A program made the translations under genes and the position numbers. Shown piece after piece: positions 44,640 to 54,173 of a DNA stretch of 56,226 bases. The DNA is from an uncultured Christensenella sp. (GTDB lineage Bacteria; Bacillota; Clostridia; Christensenellales; UBA1242). The stretch lies in contig CATKZB010000008.1 of the NCBI GenBank assembly GCA_949841595.1, forward strand, positions 1 through 56,226, in the 5' to 3' direction. The number at the start of each line of letters is the position of its first letter. Position 1 is the first letter of the stretch. The notes beneath the pieces were generated by a model, which saw only the letters and a list, made by a program, of their open reading frames with translations, was not told where the DNA came from and searched no databases.

Positions 44640-46756
44640 TCCAAACACCTCCTTTGGTAAGTTTTCCCTTTTAGGACATAAGATATATTCCCATCTCTTG
44701 CATAACTTGCATCCACATTTTTGCTTCCATAGTAAGACAAAACTTTTGTTTCTTTACCAAACAACTGAGCATATTCAATATGTTTGTCAACAAAAACAAA
44801 ATCATATTTTGTGTTAGACACAATTTGAAGTGCTTTTGCAGATAATTTCTTTTCGTTTCCAAACACAAAAACCGTTGTTTCATCAAAAGAAATTTCCAAT
44901 CCTAAAAACTCTTCATTAAACATCTTAAACACAAATGAAAAGTGATCGACATTTGCATTCTTGTTGTAACCCACAACAACATCTTCATCAAATCCATCAA
45001 ACGATTCAGGTCTTATCAAATTCTCCATTCCAAGTTTTTGAAGTCCTCCAACAAGCACATCTTCCGTTTCAAACAAAAACACATTTTTAACGGAATTTAA
45101 GTTTTTCGCATTCAATAGTTTTCTGTTAAATTCATAATCTCCATAACCTATCATCACGCTTTCACCGTAACTGTTTGTAAGCAAAATAACTTGTTCTGTA
45201 TAATTATAGCACATATTTAATGAAGATGAAACTGGAAAAGAGATAAAACTTAAACCAAAACAAATTGCTAGTGTAAGTCCAACTATCGAGCAAGTGACTG
45301 CTTTAAACTTTATATTACACATAAAGTTTCTGCCCAGTAAAAACAAAAATAAAAACAACAATCCAACAACAAATAAATTTGACGGCTCGAGTGCAAACAC
45401 CAATTTAGTATTTCCAAAAAAGGATGTCAACTTTAAGATTGCATCAAAACCAAAAGCACAAAGTTTCAGGATAAACCCCAAAAATGGCAATCCTGCTGAC
45501 AACAGTGTGCCTACAAACAATAATGGATATAAGACAGAAAATAATGGAATAACAATTAGATTTATAAAAAACGATAACAAATTAAAAACTGAAAAGATTT
45601 TTGCCGTAAAAGGAAAAACTCCCAAACTTGCTGACAGTGAAATTGCCATTGAATCTGCCACAACTTTTGGAAAAACTTTTCTAAGTAACTTTGAAAGCCA
45701 TGGATAAACAACAAAGATCCCCAAAACACAAAAGAAACTCATCTGAAAACCCACGTCCAATGCAGAAAGTGGGAAAATCAGTATTATCAAAATGCCTGCA
45801 AGTCCAAGTGCATTTAAATTGTCATAACATTTACCAGAAATCTTAGCTGTAAGCAAAACAAGACCCATTATCCCAGCTCTGAACACAGACGGAGCAAATC
45901 CACAAAGCCACGCATACAAAAACAAAACAACACAGCACAATAAGAAATTCCAAATTCCTTTAATTCTACATTTTTTGAAAACATATCCTAAAAGCGCAAT
46001 TAAAAAACCAACATGCAAACCTGAAACTGTGAGCAAATGTATTGTTCCCGAACTTGTGTAGGCATCTTTAACATCATGCTTCACATCATTTTTGTCTCCA
46101 AACAAAACAGCAAAAGCAGTTGCTCCATTCTCCTCTCCCATATTTTGATATAAAACAGATTTCATTTTCAAACGAAATCCTTCATCTGGAGTTACATGAT
46201 TGCCAATATGAATTAAATCTAGCACAGAAACACGACTCTCGTATGTTACTTTTTGTCTGTAAAAGAATGTGTTGAAATTTTCAAGTTCAAACAACTTAAC
46301 TTTTTCAACATAACTTTCGAATTTTATAATGTCTCCTGTTTTGACAGAAGCTTTATCAGCATCTTCAAGCACTAAATAAATGTTTCCACAAGTTTCACCA
46401 TCAATGGAAACATCTTTTAAAATAACTTGCCTGAAAGCTCCATTGTCAATTTCCCAATCACCCACACGTCCTTCAATTTGACATGCTTGATTGATTTCTT
46501 TTCCTTCAAAAGTTGAAATCCCAACAAAATACCAACCTAATCCGAATGTGAAAAAGGCTAATAAAACACACAAAGGTACAACACGTCTTTTTGCTATGCA
46601 ATAAATCAAAAATGCAATCCACACAATGCAGATAAAGACAATGTAACTTATTTTTCCATTAAAAATATACCTAGATGTGCAAATTGCAAGCATCAAAGCT
46701 AAGAAACCAAAAAACAGTGGACGAAAATGAAAAAGTTTTTTATCTTTTGTTATCAT
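44636..46756 (-). CDS. comEC: ComEC/Rec2-like DNA uptake channel
   Basis: The protein of about 706 residues has several membrane helices, then a DUF4131-like external domain, then the competence domain (HLLTVSGLHVGFLIALLGYV; FAPSVFRAGIMGLVLL; ALDVGFQMSFFCVLGIF; ISLSASLGVFPFTAKIF). This is the ComEC pore that brings single-stranded DNA into the cytoplasm. The C-terminal part lacks the HxHxDH zinc motif of the usual beta-lactamase-like domain but keeps its general strand pattern (EQVILLTNSYGESVMIGYGD). An alternative start is a TTG at 46780. It is followed by holA with overlapping codons. Confidence 0.85.
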   Translation of the reverse strand: MITKDKKLFHFRPLFFGFLALMLAICTSRYIFNGKISYIVFICIVWIAFLIYCIAKRRVVPLCVLLAFFTFGLGWYFVGISTFEGKEINQACQIEGRVGDWEIDNGAFRQVILKDVSIDGETCGNIYLVLEDADKASVKTGDIIKFESYVEKVKLFELENFNTFFYRQKVTYESRVSVLDLIHIGNHVTPDEGFRLKMKSVLYQNMGEENGATAFAVLFGDKNDVKHDVKDAYTSSGTIHLLTVSGLHVGFLIALLGYVFKKCRIKGIWNFLLCCVVLFLYAWLCGFAPSVFRAGIMGLVLLTAKISGKCYDNLNALGLAGILIILIFPLSALDVGFQMSFFCVLGIFVVYPWLSKLLRKVFPKVVADSMAISLSASLGVFPFTAKIFSVFNLLSFFINLIVIPLFSVLYPLLFVGTLLSAGLPFLGFILKLCAFGFDAILKLTSFFGNTKLVFALEPSNLFVVGLLFLFLFLLGRNFMCNIKFKAVTCSIVGLTLAICFGLSFISFPVSSSLNMCYNYTEQVILLTNSYGESVMIGYGDYEFNRKLLNAKNLNSVKNVFLFETEDVLVGGLQKLGMENLIRPESFDGFDEDVVVGYNKNANVDHFSFVFKMFNEEFLGLEISFDETTVFVFGNEKKLSAKALQIVSNTKYDFVFVDKHIEYAQLFGKETKVLSYYGSKNVDASYARDGNISYVLKGKTYQRRCLD

Positions 46757-46803
46757 ATTTTCAATATGAGAATAACACAAAACCTCTCTTTTTGCAACAA
46801 AAC

Positions 46804-47646
46804 CTATAAAATGTCCAAAGTTTTTAAAACTTCCATCGTTTTCATGCCAAGCCTTACTTTGTTAAATGAATGCAAACTTATTTTTCTTTTTTCTACATTT
46901 TTAAGGGAGCATAGTTTAAAATTTCTGACAATCTTTTCTTTGTTCTCCTCAATTGATTTTTTCAATCTTGGATTTTCAATTTTTTCTATATTTTTTAAAA
47001 GTTCTTTAATATCACCAAATTTAGAAATAAGATTTGTTGCCGTTTTCCTTCCAATCCCCTTAATCCCATCTATATTGTCAGACTTATCTCCCAAAAGAGA
47101 TAAATAAGAATCAAAATATTGAGCGTCAAATCCAAATTTATCATAAAAACTTGTGTTATCAAAAATTTGGCTGAGTTTGCCTCTGTAATGGAAAACATCG
47201 ACATTGTCACAAATAAGTTGATAAAAATCTTTATCTTGCGAAAAAATGTCAATATGAAACTTAGATTTATATTTTTTAACAACTCCTGCAATGAAATCAT
47301 CAGCCTCACAATCCACGGTCTCTAAGTTAGCAATCTCAAAAAAATCTAAGCAATTCTTTATGTATTCCAATTGTGAAAAAGGATTGTCTGCTTCTTCAAC
47401 ATCTGTGAAATCTCTTCTGTTTGATTTGTATGCTTCAAGCAAATCTTTCCTTGCAAGCTCATTTTCTCCATCAAAGACCACACAAACATAGTCAGAATTT
47501 AGGATTTCAATACTTTTCTTTATTATTCCAACAAAACAAATAACTGCTTCCACATTGTTTCCAAACTTATTTACAATCTTTCTTGGCATTCCATAAAAAG
47601 ATTGAAACAGCAAGTTATGTCCATCTACCAACAAAAGTCTTTTCAT
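46804..47646 (-). CDS. Stand-alone 5'-3' exonuclease (DNA polymerase I N-terminal type)
   Basis: This 280-residue protein matches the flap endonuclease family: LLLVDGHNLLFQSFYG at the start, CVVFDGENELARKDL, the metal-binding set in CEADDFIAGV and SQDKDFYQLI, and SLLGDKSDNIDGIKGIGRKT (helix-hairpin-helix-type turn). It corresponds to the 5'-3' nuclease domain of polymerase I without a polymerase part and would remove RNA primers or flaps. It has a promoter with no ribosome binding site, ends 24-48 nt before comEC and so is likely co-transcribed with it. Confidence 0.75.
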   Translation of the reverse strand: MKRLLLVDGHNLLFQSFYGMPRKIVNKFGNNVEAVICFVGIIKKSIEILNSDYVCVVFDGENELARKDLLEAYKSNRRDFTDVEEADNPFSQLEYIKNCLDFFEIANLETVDCEADDFIAGVVKKYKSKFHIDIFSQDKDFYQLICDNVDVFHYRGKLSQIFDNTSFYDKFGFDAQYFDSYLSLLGDKSDNIDGIKGIGRKTATNLISKFGDIKELLKNIEKIENPRLKKSIEENKEKIVRNFKLCSLKNVEKRKISLHSFNKVRLGMKTMEVLKTLDIL

Positions 47647-47653
47647 TTAAGTG

Positions 47654-47682
47654 ATAATAACATATTTATGATAAAATGTTAA
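47654..47682 (-). promoter_or_regulatory. Promoter of the exonuclease-comEC-holA operon, leaderless pattern
   Basis: On minus, TTAACA (47677-47682), 17 bp and TATTAT (47654-47659). The ATG A lies at 47646, 8 nt from the -10 end, with no Shine-Dalgarno. Confidence 0.55.
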
Positions 47683-47711
47683 ACTATTTTTGAATTTAAA
47701 TTCTTTAAAAC

Positions 47712-48578
47712 TTAACATTTATTCTTTTTTATATAATCATTTATACAATCAAAAAATGCACGCACTGCTCTATACTGATCAATTTCTATCACATAATTTA
47801 GTTTTAACTTAGATTTACCAAATTCAAAACCATTATTATTATTTAGAACGGGTCTATCAATATTTTTACATAGATAGTTTTGTGGATTCACAAACAAATC
47901 CAATGGCACAACATCATGTATAGTTATACTTTCTCCATTTAGCTTATAATAATAGAACCATTTTGTTCTTTCGATCAAATAATCTTTTAACTCAGATTGA
48001 ATAAGTTTATTTTCCATTTCGTAAACACTTAAACGCATGGATCTACTAATTGTTGTGGGCACGATAGTAAGATTACGACAATTATGCAAAATAAAATCGA
48101 CGGCTTTGGGATCTGCAACAAAATTGGTGTCCGTAAAATTATCTTTTAAAAAATGTCCTGTTCCAAGCCAAACAACTGAAATTTTTTCATTAATATCAGA
48201 TGCAAATTTTAAAGCCAAGGCAACATTAGTGACCGATCCAACTGCGATAATATATGTAAAATCATTTTTTCTACTAATTTCTATTATTTTTTTTACTGCA
48301 ATATTGGATTCTTCATAACCTTGTTGCATAAAACCTACAGAACCTTTATATAAAGGAACAGATTTTTTCATTATTCGAAAAATATTTTTTGTTTCTCTAT
48401 AACTTAGTTCCATTCCATCAGACACAGTAATATCTTGTTGATGAGCCACACAATATGGTGATATCGTTATTGCCTGAATATCAAAAATACTCTTATTTGC
48501 CAACAAATAACATATTGCAAATTGATCATCAATTTCGTTATAAACATCTGTATCAAAAATAATTTTTAATTTTTCCAT
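47712..48578 (-). CDS. Nucleoside hydrolase
   Basis: The 288-residue protein is an inosine-uridine nucleoside N-ribohydrolase-type enzyme. It has the calcium-binding start IIFDTDVYNEIDDQFAICYL (the DTDxxxxxDD pattern with a few extra residues) and the family's internal strand LTIVPTTISRSMRLSVYEME. It would hydrolyse the N-glycosidic bond of (deoxy)ribonucleosides; substrate not deducible. A weak TAATAT -10 ends 7 nt before the ATG, and no Shine-Dalgarno is present. Confidence 0.75.
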   Translation of the reverse strand: MEKLKIIFDTDVYNEIDDQFAICYLLANKSIFDIQAITISPYCVAHQQDITVSDGMELSYRETKNIFRIMKKSVPLYKGSVGFMQQGYEESNIAVKKIIEISRKNDFTYIIAVGSVTNVALALKFASDINEKISVVWLGTGHFLKDNFTDTNFVADPKAVDFILHNCRNLTIVPTTISRSMRLSVYEMENKLIQSELKDYLIERTKWFYYYKLNGESITIHDVVPLDLFVNPQNYLCKNIDRPVLNNNNGFEFGKSKLKLNYVIEIDQYRAVRAFFDCINDYIKKNKC

Positions 48579-48613
48579 ATAAATATATTAACACATAAAT
48601 AGAAAATAAAAAA

Positions 48614-48639
48614 ATAAAATCTAAAGATTTAGATTTTAT
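48614..48639 (-). terminator. Terminator of the 199-residue gene
   Basis: ATAAAATCTAAA and TTTAGATTTTAT are 12-bp perfect arms around a 2-nt core (the real loop opens a few pairs), followed on minus by seven T. It overlaps the stop of the upstream gene. Confidence 0.8.
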
Positions 48640-49235
48640 TTGCTTCTTGTTTTGTCTGCTTCTTTTTGTGCTCCATATCTTTTATAAATAAGTTTTGCAT
48701 CTTTTTTGGTATAACCAACATATGAATTTTCTTGAGGTTCTTTTCCCTTAAGAAATAATCCTCCTTTTCCTTTAATATATCCTATCGCATCTTTTCTAGT
48801 AAATTTTGGAAACTCTTCCATCTCGCTTGCACCTGAGACAACAGCTTTATTTAAGTCCAGTCCATAAACCTTAGCATTAAGTTCATTTATCATTTGCTGT
48901 TCAAGATTTTCCCCATAAGATTTTGCGATGTATTTATTTTCTGTAAAATAATTTAAAACCTTAGAATATTTTGTCAATTGGAAACCTCTTATATTTTGAT
49001 CTATCAATTTTTCACAAAAATCATAGAATCCTCGCATTCCGACAGAATCAACCAATTTTGCATCTTCTTTTTTTGATGTTGGTTTAATCATACACATGTC
49101 ACTCAACAATTTCTTTAACCAAGTGCTAGCCTCAATATTTCCCTCTGCCATAATTTCGATCAATTCGTCTATGTCATAATCTGTTACATAAATCATTTTT
49201 CTTTCGTAATCTTGTTTCTTTTTTGTCATTCTCAT
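48636..49235 (-). CDS. 199-residue soluble protein, unknown
   Basis: The protein is basic and helical. Its C-terminal part has KFTRKDAIGYIKGKGGLFLK, then YVGYTKKDAKLIYKRYGAQK, which look like two short repeats of a helix with a following turn. No catalytic motif is seen. AGGAGATGAG lies just upstream of the ATG. It stands alone between its own terminator and the exonuclease III gene. Function unknown. Confidence 0.6.
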   Translation of the reverse strand: MRMTKKKQDYERKMIYVTDYDIDELIEIMAEGNIEASTWLKKLLSDMCMIKPTSKKEDAKLVDSVGMRGFYDFCEKLIDQNIRGFQLTKYSKVLNYFTENKYIAKSYGENLEQQMINELNAKVYGLDLNKAVVSGASEMEEFPKFTRKDAIGYIKGKGGLFLKGKEPQENSYVGYTKKDAKLIYKRYGAQKEADKTRSK

Positions 49236-49335
49236 CTCCTAAGCTTTGACATTATACAACAAAAAAATACATTAGTCAATACCTGATTTGATATAGTTCT
49301 GAAATTATATATAATAATATTATATAAACATGGCT

Positions 49336-50133
49336 TCAAATTTCCAACTCGGCTACAACTGGCAAATGATCACTGTAATTTAACTCTAAAATATCACAAT
49401 TTTTAAGCTGATTCTTAACGCTTTCACTTGCTAAAATATAATCAATTCTATATTGCCAGCCTTGGTAACCTTTTTCTTGTCGAGAACGATAACTTCTCCA
49501 AGAATATTTTACCAAATTTGGATTTATAAATCTGAAACAATCAATAATATTTAAGTTTAAAAGTTTGCTTATCATTTGTCTTTCAATAGGCAAGAAAACA
49601 GATTTATTTCTGCATTCTTTCGGATTTGTTAAATCAATCTCATTGTGAGCTATGTTAAAATCACCCACACAAATAACTTTATAACTTCTTTGTAACTCTT
49701 TAAGATATTTGTGTAACGCTTCCAAATATAACATCTTAAATTCCAGCCGACTACTTCCATTTGGAACATATGTATTTACTATTGCATAATCTCCTAAAAC
49801 AATGGTCGTCGTTCGCCCTTCATCATCTTGCCAAAATTCACCCATGCCATAAAAAATCTTGTCGGGTTTTATTTTTGACAAAAACATTGTGCCAGCATAA
49901 CCAGCACGACTGCCACAGTTATAAATTGGATAATAACCTTCCAACAAATTTTCAGGAACAGTTTCAAAAAGATTTATTTGATGACTTGGAAACAGCAATT
50001 CTTGTGTCAAACTCTCATTACATTTTACTTCTTGAAAACAATAAACATCAGCATTGAATTCTTTAATCCAATCCAAAATCCCAAGCCTTAAACTCGCCCT
50101 TATTCCATTTATGTTGTACGAAACTATTTTCAT
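49336..50133 (-). CDS. xth: Exodeoxyribonuclease III (AP endonuclease)
   Basis: The 265-residue ExoIII family protein cleaves at abasic sites in DNA repair. It has the metal- and phosphate-binding blocks MKIVSYNINGIRASLRLGIL, YCFQEVKCNE (catalytic Glu), NTYVPNG, CVGDFNIAHNEIDL (Asp-Asn), YSWRSYR and the final YSDHLPV (Asp-His). The product is complete. The start has a -10 box ending 7 nt upstream and no Shine-Dalgarno, so it is probably leaderless. Confidence 0.92.
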   Translation of the reverse strand: MKIVSYNINGIRASLRLGILDWIKEFNADVYCFQEVKCNESLTQELLFPSHQINLFETVPENLLEGYYPIYNCGSRAGYAGTMFLSKIKPDKIFYGMGEFWQDDEGRTTTIVLGDYAIVNTYVPNGSSRLEFKMLYLEALHKYLKELQRSYKVICVGDFNIAHNEIDLTNPKECRNKSVFLPIERQMISKLLNLNIIDCFRFINPNLVKYSWRSYRSRQEKGYQGWQYRIDYILASESVKNQLKNCDILELNYSDHLPVVAELEI

Positions 50134-50139
50134 AATTTA

Positions 50140-50168
50140 ATTATAAATCATTTTTTAATTTCAAACAA
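50140..50168 (-). promoter_or_regulatory. Promoter of the exoIII gene, leaderless pattern
   Basis: On minus, TTGTTT (50163-50168), 17 bp and TATAAT (50140-50145), with the ATG A at 50133, 7 nt after the -10. The -35 matches only 4 of 6. Confidence 0.55.
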
Positions 50169-50174
50169 TCAAAT

Positions 50175-51914
50175 TTACTCAAGAAGTCCACTATTAAAAA
50201 TAGTTTTATGAGTTTGGTATTTAGGTATTATTTCATTGGGTTTGCCACAGTCAACAATTTCTCCATTTTTAAGAACATAAATCAAATCCATGTTTTCCAA
50301 TGTAGAAAGTCTGTGTGCAATGCAAAGGACGGTTTGATCTTTAAAATATTCGTTTATATTTTTTTGAATTTCAAACTCTGTGTTGCTATCTAAACTACTT
50401 GTAGCTTCATCGAAAACAACAACTTTAGCCTGCCTTAAAAAGATTCTTGCAAGAGCTATACGTTGTCTTTGTCCACCTGAAAGTTTTATTCCCCTTTCGC
50501 CCACAACAGTTTCATATTTATCATTCAATGTCATGATAAAATCATGTATTTTTGCCCTTTTTGCAGCGTCAATCACTTCTTCCATTGTAGCTTCAGATTT
50601 TACAAGTTTTATATTTTCTAAAATAGTAGTATGTAGCAAAATAGTTTCCTGTTGTATATAAGTGATATTTTCATATAAAGATTTGGTGTTAAAATTTTGA
50701 ATATCTTTCCCACCTATCAATATTTTCCCTTCTTGTGGTTCAAAAAACTTAAAGATAAGATTACTAATAGTTGTTTTTCCACTTCCACTTTCTCCAATCA
50801 AACCTATCTTTTGTCTATTTTGTATTTTCAAAGATAAATTTTTTAGGACAATTTTATCCGTGTAACTAAAAGATACATGTTCAAACACAATCTCACCATT
50901 ATCTATTTTTAAATCAGGCTTGCTTTCATCTAAACTCTCTTCTTCACCTTCATATAATATGTCATATCCACTTTTCAATTTTACTAACAGTTCGCTTGTA
51001 TTTATATAAGCCCAAGAAAAGTTTGTTGAAGCTGATTTTAGTGCAATCATAGCATTACAGAAAAATACCAAATCGCCAATACTCATTGCACCTACTTCAT
51101 ATTGTTTTACAGAATACCAAATTAAAACAGAAAACACAGCTAAAAATATTACATTTACAATTGCTCCAAATGTAAATTCATATCGATGTGCTTTAATAAT
51201 AAATTCATTGGACTCTTCTTTTTTGGATTTAATACTATTGCCAAATTTTTTTATTGCATTAAAAATTTTTATAGAAGTAAAATTAATCACTGTATCATTA
51301 AGTATGCCATCAAATTCTCTTGAGGCTTCTTGAGACTTTCTGGCCAATGGTAAATAAGTTTTTTGAAAATATAAAATTCTTATAATTATGATTCCCAAAA
51401 ACAATACTATTGCTACCCCAAATAACAAATAATTAATTGTAAACAACATTATTAAATTTGTTACTATAATGGTCAAAACTGAAATAATACCTGTAGTCAG
51501 GCGTTCATTTAATGCATTAGTGCCATCAATTATCTGATTTATCGAGGCTGTGATTTTTCCACTATAATTATCCGTAAAAAAAGAATATCTTTTTCTATTC
51601 ATTTGTTCAAACAAAACTTTGGTTATGTAAGGGGTTTGTTTTCTATATACAGTGATACATCTGGTTATATTAGAAATGTAATATGTAATAAGTTCAAAAA
51701 GATAAAACACCAAAATCAAAACTATATAAAAATATAAATCATGTAATTCAAATCCTAATTTTGTTGGAACGTCAATAATATCCTTCAAAATATATTGTTT
51801 CAAAAGCTTAAAGATTTCTGAAATTATCATAAAAGTTATCATTATAAAACCTGTAAATTTAACAGGTTTATATAATGAAAATAAAAACTTAATAAAACTT
51901 TCCTTTTTTTTCAT
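50175..51914 (-). CDS. ABC exporter (fused membrane and ATPase domains)
   Basis: The 579-residue protein has a six-helix transmembrane domain (about 1-320) and an ATPase domain with Walker A GLIGESGSGKTT, a Q-loop YIQQETILLH, signature LSGGQRQRIAL and Walker B VVVFDEATSSLDS. It is a half transporter that dimerises and exports lipids, peptides or drugs; the substrate is unknown. The start at 51914 has GAGGAA upstream and is adjacent to the DUF4832 stop. It appears to be the last gene of the operon reading from about 54.1 kb. Confidence 0.85.
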   Translation of the reverse strand: MKKKESFIKFLFSLYKPVKFTGFIMITFMIISEIFKLLKQYILKDIIDVPTKLGFELHDLYFYIVLILVFYLFELITYYISNITRCITVYRKQTPYITKVLFEQMNRKRYSFFTDNYSGKITASINQIIDGTNALNERLTTGIISVLTIIVTNLIMLFTINYLLFGVAIVLFLGIIIIRILYFQKTYLPLARKSQEASREFDGILNDTVINFTSIKIFNAIKKFGNSIKSKKEESNEFIIKAHRYEFTFGAIVNVIFLAVFSVLIWYSVKQYEVGAMSIGDLVFFCNAMIALKSASTNFSWAYINTSELLVKLKSGYDILYEGEEESLDESKPDLKIDNGEIVFEHVSFSYTDKIVLKNLSLKIQNRQKIGLIGESGSGKTTISNLIFKFFEPQEGKILIGGKDIQNFNTKSLYENITYIQQETILLHTTILENIKLVKSEATMEEVIDAAKRAKIHDFIMTLNDKYETVVGERGIKLSGGQRQRIALARIFLRQAKVVVFDEATSSLDSNTEFEIQKNINEYFKDQTVLCIAHRLSTLENMDLIYVLKNGEIVDCGKPNEIIPKYQTHKTIFNSGLLE

Positions 51915-51915
51915 A

Positions 51916-53100
51916 TTATAATTCCTCTGCAATAATAACATCTTTAAACTCATCAAGTCGAATATTTGAAAATATAACCTTTTGTCCTAACTGATCTTTA
52001 ATTTGCAAAACGATTTTTTGACAATTTATTAATTTAAAAGAAAATTTGTAGGATTTTTCTAACTTCATTTTGCTTAAATTGAATATTTTTTTGCAAATTT
52101 TAGGCAATCCGTCTTTGTAAAAAATTATATAACCAAAAAAGTCATGATAAATTGGAGCATGTCCATTATTTTTGATTTGAAATTTTATTCTTTTGTTGTT
52201 TTTAGATAAACTAATTTCTGAAACATAGAAATCATATCCAAGCATTGCTGAATGTCTTGTAACTACTTTTTCATTGGCACTTTTTTCAAAAGCACCTTGG
52301 TTTAACAACCATGAACAATGAGTTTGACTAACACACTCGGCAAAATTCTCTCTACTTTCACCAGTTGTATTCAAACTAAATTGTTCTTCAGGTCTAACTT
52401 CACCACCAATAACACAACTTTTATATTGGTGCAAAAGTTTTGATTCTTGCATTAAACTTAAAAAATTACCTTTTTTACTAGGTAAGGTAGAAAAACAAAA
52501 AGAATCATCATGAAAACCTATTTTTAATTTTTTAAAATATCTATTATTTGGATATCTAACCAAGCATTTTGTTTTGTTAAAATATCTTCTGTAAGTTTTT
52601 AATATTCTTATTTGATTTTTATAAGATGCCATTAATTCTTTATTTGGCCAAGTATGCCATTCTCCCCAATGTCCTAACAACCCACATTCTAAAAAAGCTA
52701 TTCTTTTGTCACCATTATACTTTTTGCCAAAGATCTTAATAAAATTTTTGAGAAATTGAATTACTTTGGTATCATTCCAATCAACTTCAATCCCTCCACC
52801 AAATTCATCGTAATTAATTTGCTTGGCTTCTCTAAAATAAAATTCAGGAAATCCTGAAGGCTTATCTGGATAATCTAAATAAATTCTTACAATAGCCGTA
52901 TGGTTTCTTTCTCTCACTGAATTTAAAGTTTTTTCAAATTTTCCCCAACTAAAACGCTTTTCTGAAATTTGTATTTCATTTAAAGGGAAATAAATAAACT
53001 CCATTGAATGAGAAAGTGCATAATCACCTATAAAAGGAACAAAACCTTTATAAGGATTTGCGCCTAAATACATTTTATAGCTTTGATTTACAATTTTCAT
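51916..53100 (-). CDS. DUF4832 (and DUF4874) family putative glycosidase-like protein
   Basis: The 394-residue protein begins NPYKGFVPF, continues SMEFIYFPLNEIQ, then TAIVRIYLDYPDKPSGFPEF, and has FLECGLLGHWGEWHTWPNKE in the middle. This is the TIM-barrel arrangement of the DUF4874/DUF4832 pair, thought to be glycoside-hydrolase-like. The C-terminal beta domain (about 290-394) is the second half. No signal peptide is seen, so it would act in the cytoplasm. The start codon is not certain: ATG 53100 is used, inside the end of the DUF5662 gene. It precedes the ABC exporter gene. Confidence 0.65.
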   Translation of the reverse strand: MKIVNQSYKMYLGANPYKGFVPFIGDYALSHSMEFIYFPLNEIQISEKRFSWGKFEKTLNSVRERNHTAIVRIYLDYPDKPSGFPEFYFREAKQINYDEFGGGIEVDWNDTKVIQFLKNFIKIFGKKYNGDKRIAFLECGLLGHWGEWHTWPNKELMASYKNQIRILKTYRRYFNKTKCLVRYPNNRYFKKLKIGFHDDSFCFSTLPSKKGNFLSLMQESKLLHQYKSCVIGGEVRPEEQFSLNTTGESRENFAECVSQTHCSWLLNQGAFEKSANEKVVTRHSAMLGYDFYVSEISLSKNNKRIKFQIKNNGHAPIYHDFFGYIIFYKDGLPKICKKIFNLSKMKLEKSYKFSFKLINCQKIVLQIKDQLGQKVIFSNIRLDEFKDVIIAEEL

Positions 53101-53668
53101 CAACGGTTTTATCCCCTAAAACATTCTCTTTGTAAGTTTTTTTCATATATTTTTTGTTTAGCACAAATTTCTCACCTTTGTCTTTAAGATCTGTGAAAAC
53201 CTTGGTGAAAAAGTTTTTCATATTTTCATTTGTTTGTGCAAAACGTCCCCATTTTTGCCAATGTGCCAAAACCATTTCAGGTTTATAGGTCTTTCCATTA
53301 TAACATTTTGTGGCAGCAATCTTGTCACAAACACACTCAACAGCATATTTGTATGGCATGTTCATCTGAACTTCATTTTCTCTGTCATACCAATAATCAA
53401 TATGGTGTTTGTTTTTATTTTTGTGATGTATCCAAGCTTTTGAAAAACCATTTTGTTCTCTACAAATTGAAATGGGTGAGCGATGACCATTGAAATATTT
53501 CACGCCTTCCCAAAATTCTGTTTTGGAATACTTTGACAAATCATGCACAAGTCCTCTCCAAAACAATCCACATTTGCAACACAAAACAAAAACTTTATGA
53601 CGATGTTTTGTTATCAGTTTAAGATGTTTAAAAAATTTGTTTTTCACTTTTCCAACATTCTTACTCAT
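53075..53668 (-). CDS. DUF5662 family protein
   Basis: The 197-residue protein contains HRHKVFVLCCKCGLFWRGLV followed by HDLSKYSKTEFWEGVKYFNG and HRSPI, then YAVECVCDKIAATKCYNGKT. This is the pattern I recognise as DUF5662. A His-Asp near the start (LVHDLSKY) hints at an HD-like metal-binding enzyme, but no activity is established. It is coupled to the NUDIX gene by ATGA. Confidence 0.6.
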   Translation of the reverse strand: MSKNVGKVKNKFFKHLKLITKHRHKVFVLCCKCGLFWRGLVHDLSKYSKTEFWEGVKYFNGHRSPISICREQNGFSKAWIHHKNKNKHHIDYWYDRENEVQMNMPYKYAVECVCDKIAATKCYNGKTYKPEMVLAHWQKWGRFAQTNENMKNFFTKVFTDLKDKGEKFVLNKKYMKKTYKENVLGDKTVDENCKSKL

Positions 53669-54138
53669 TTCAATTCAATACCACCTTTTGTAAACTCATA
53701 TACACTTGAAAGCATCTCTTCCTTAGAAATTTCAACAATCGAAAAGTTTTCATCAAACTCTCCTTCCAAACCAAAATGTTTTCCATGTGCAAAAGATATA
53801 AATTCGGTCAAAAAAATTTCAACTTCATATTGCACATCAAAATTTTGTCCTTCATAGTTCCAAGTGTTAACATAATGCATCATGCCAAGACTTTTAACAA
53901 CTTTGACATTTACATTCAGTTCTTCCAAAATTTCACGCTTAATAGCCGTTACACTGTCTTCACTAGGGTCTATTCCACCTCCAGCAAGTGAATACTTATA
54001 ATTGCCCTTATCATTTTTAAGCACAAGATATTTTTCATCTTTTTTAACAGCTGCATAAACTTTCCTGAATGGTTTCCCCATTGTGTAAAGTTCATAGGCT
54101 AACTTTGCTTTTTTGTTGTAATATTCTTCCTTTGTCAT
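53665..54138 (-). CDS. NUDIX hydrolase
   Basis: The 157-residue protein has a complete Nudix box: GGIDPSEDSVTAIKREILEE followed by LNV, as in the GX5EX7REUXEEXGU pattern. It hydrolyses nucleoside diphosphates linked to other groups; the exact substrate is not deducible. ATGA overlap with the DUF5662 gene indicates translational coupling. Confidence 0.85.
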   Translation of the reverse strand: MTKEEYYNKKAKLAYELYTMGKPFRKVYAAVKKDEKYLVLKNDKGNYKYSLAGGGIDPSEDSVTAIKREILEELNVNVKVVKSLGMMHYVNTWNYEGQNFDVQYEVEIFLTEFISFAHGKHFGLEGEFDENFSIVEISKEEMLSSVYEFTKGGIELK

Positions 54139-54173
54139 TTAAAACCTTCACTATAAAACAAAAATTACAAAAA

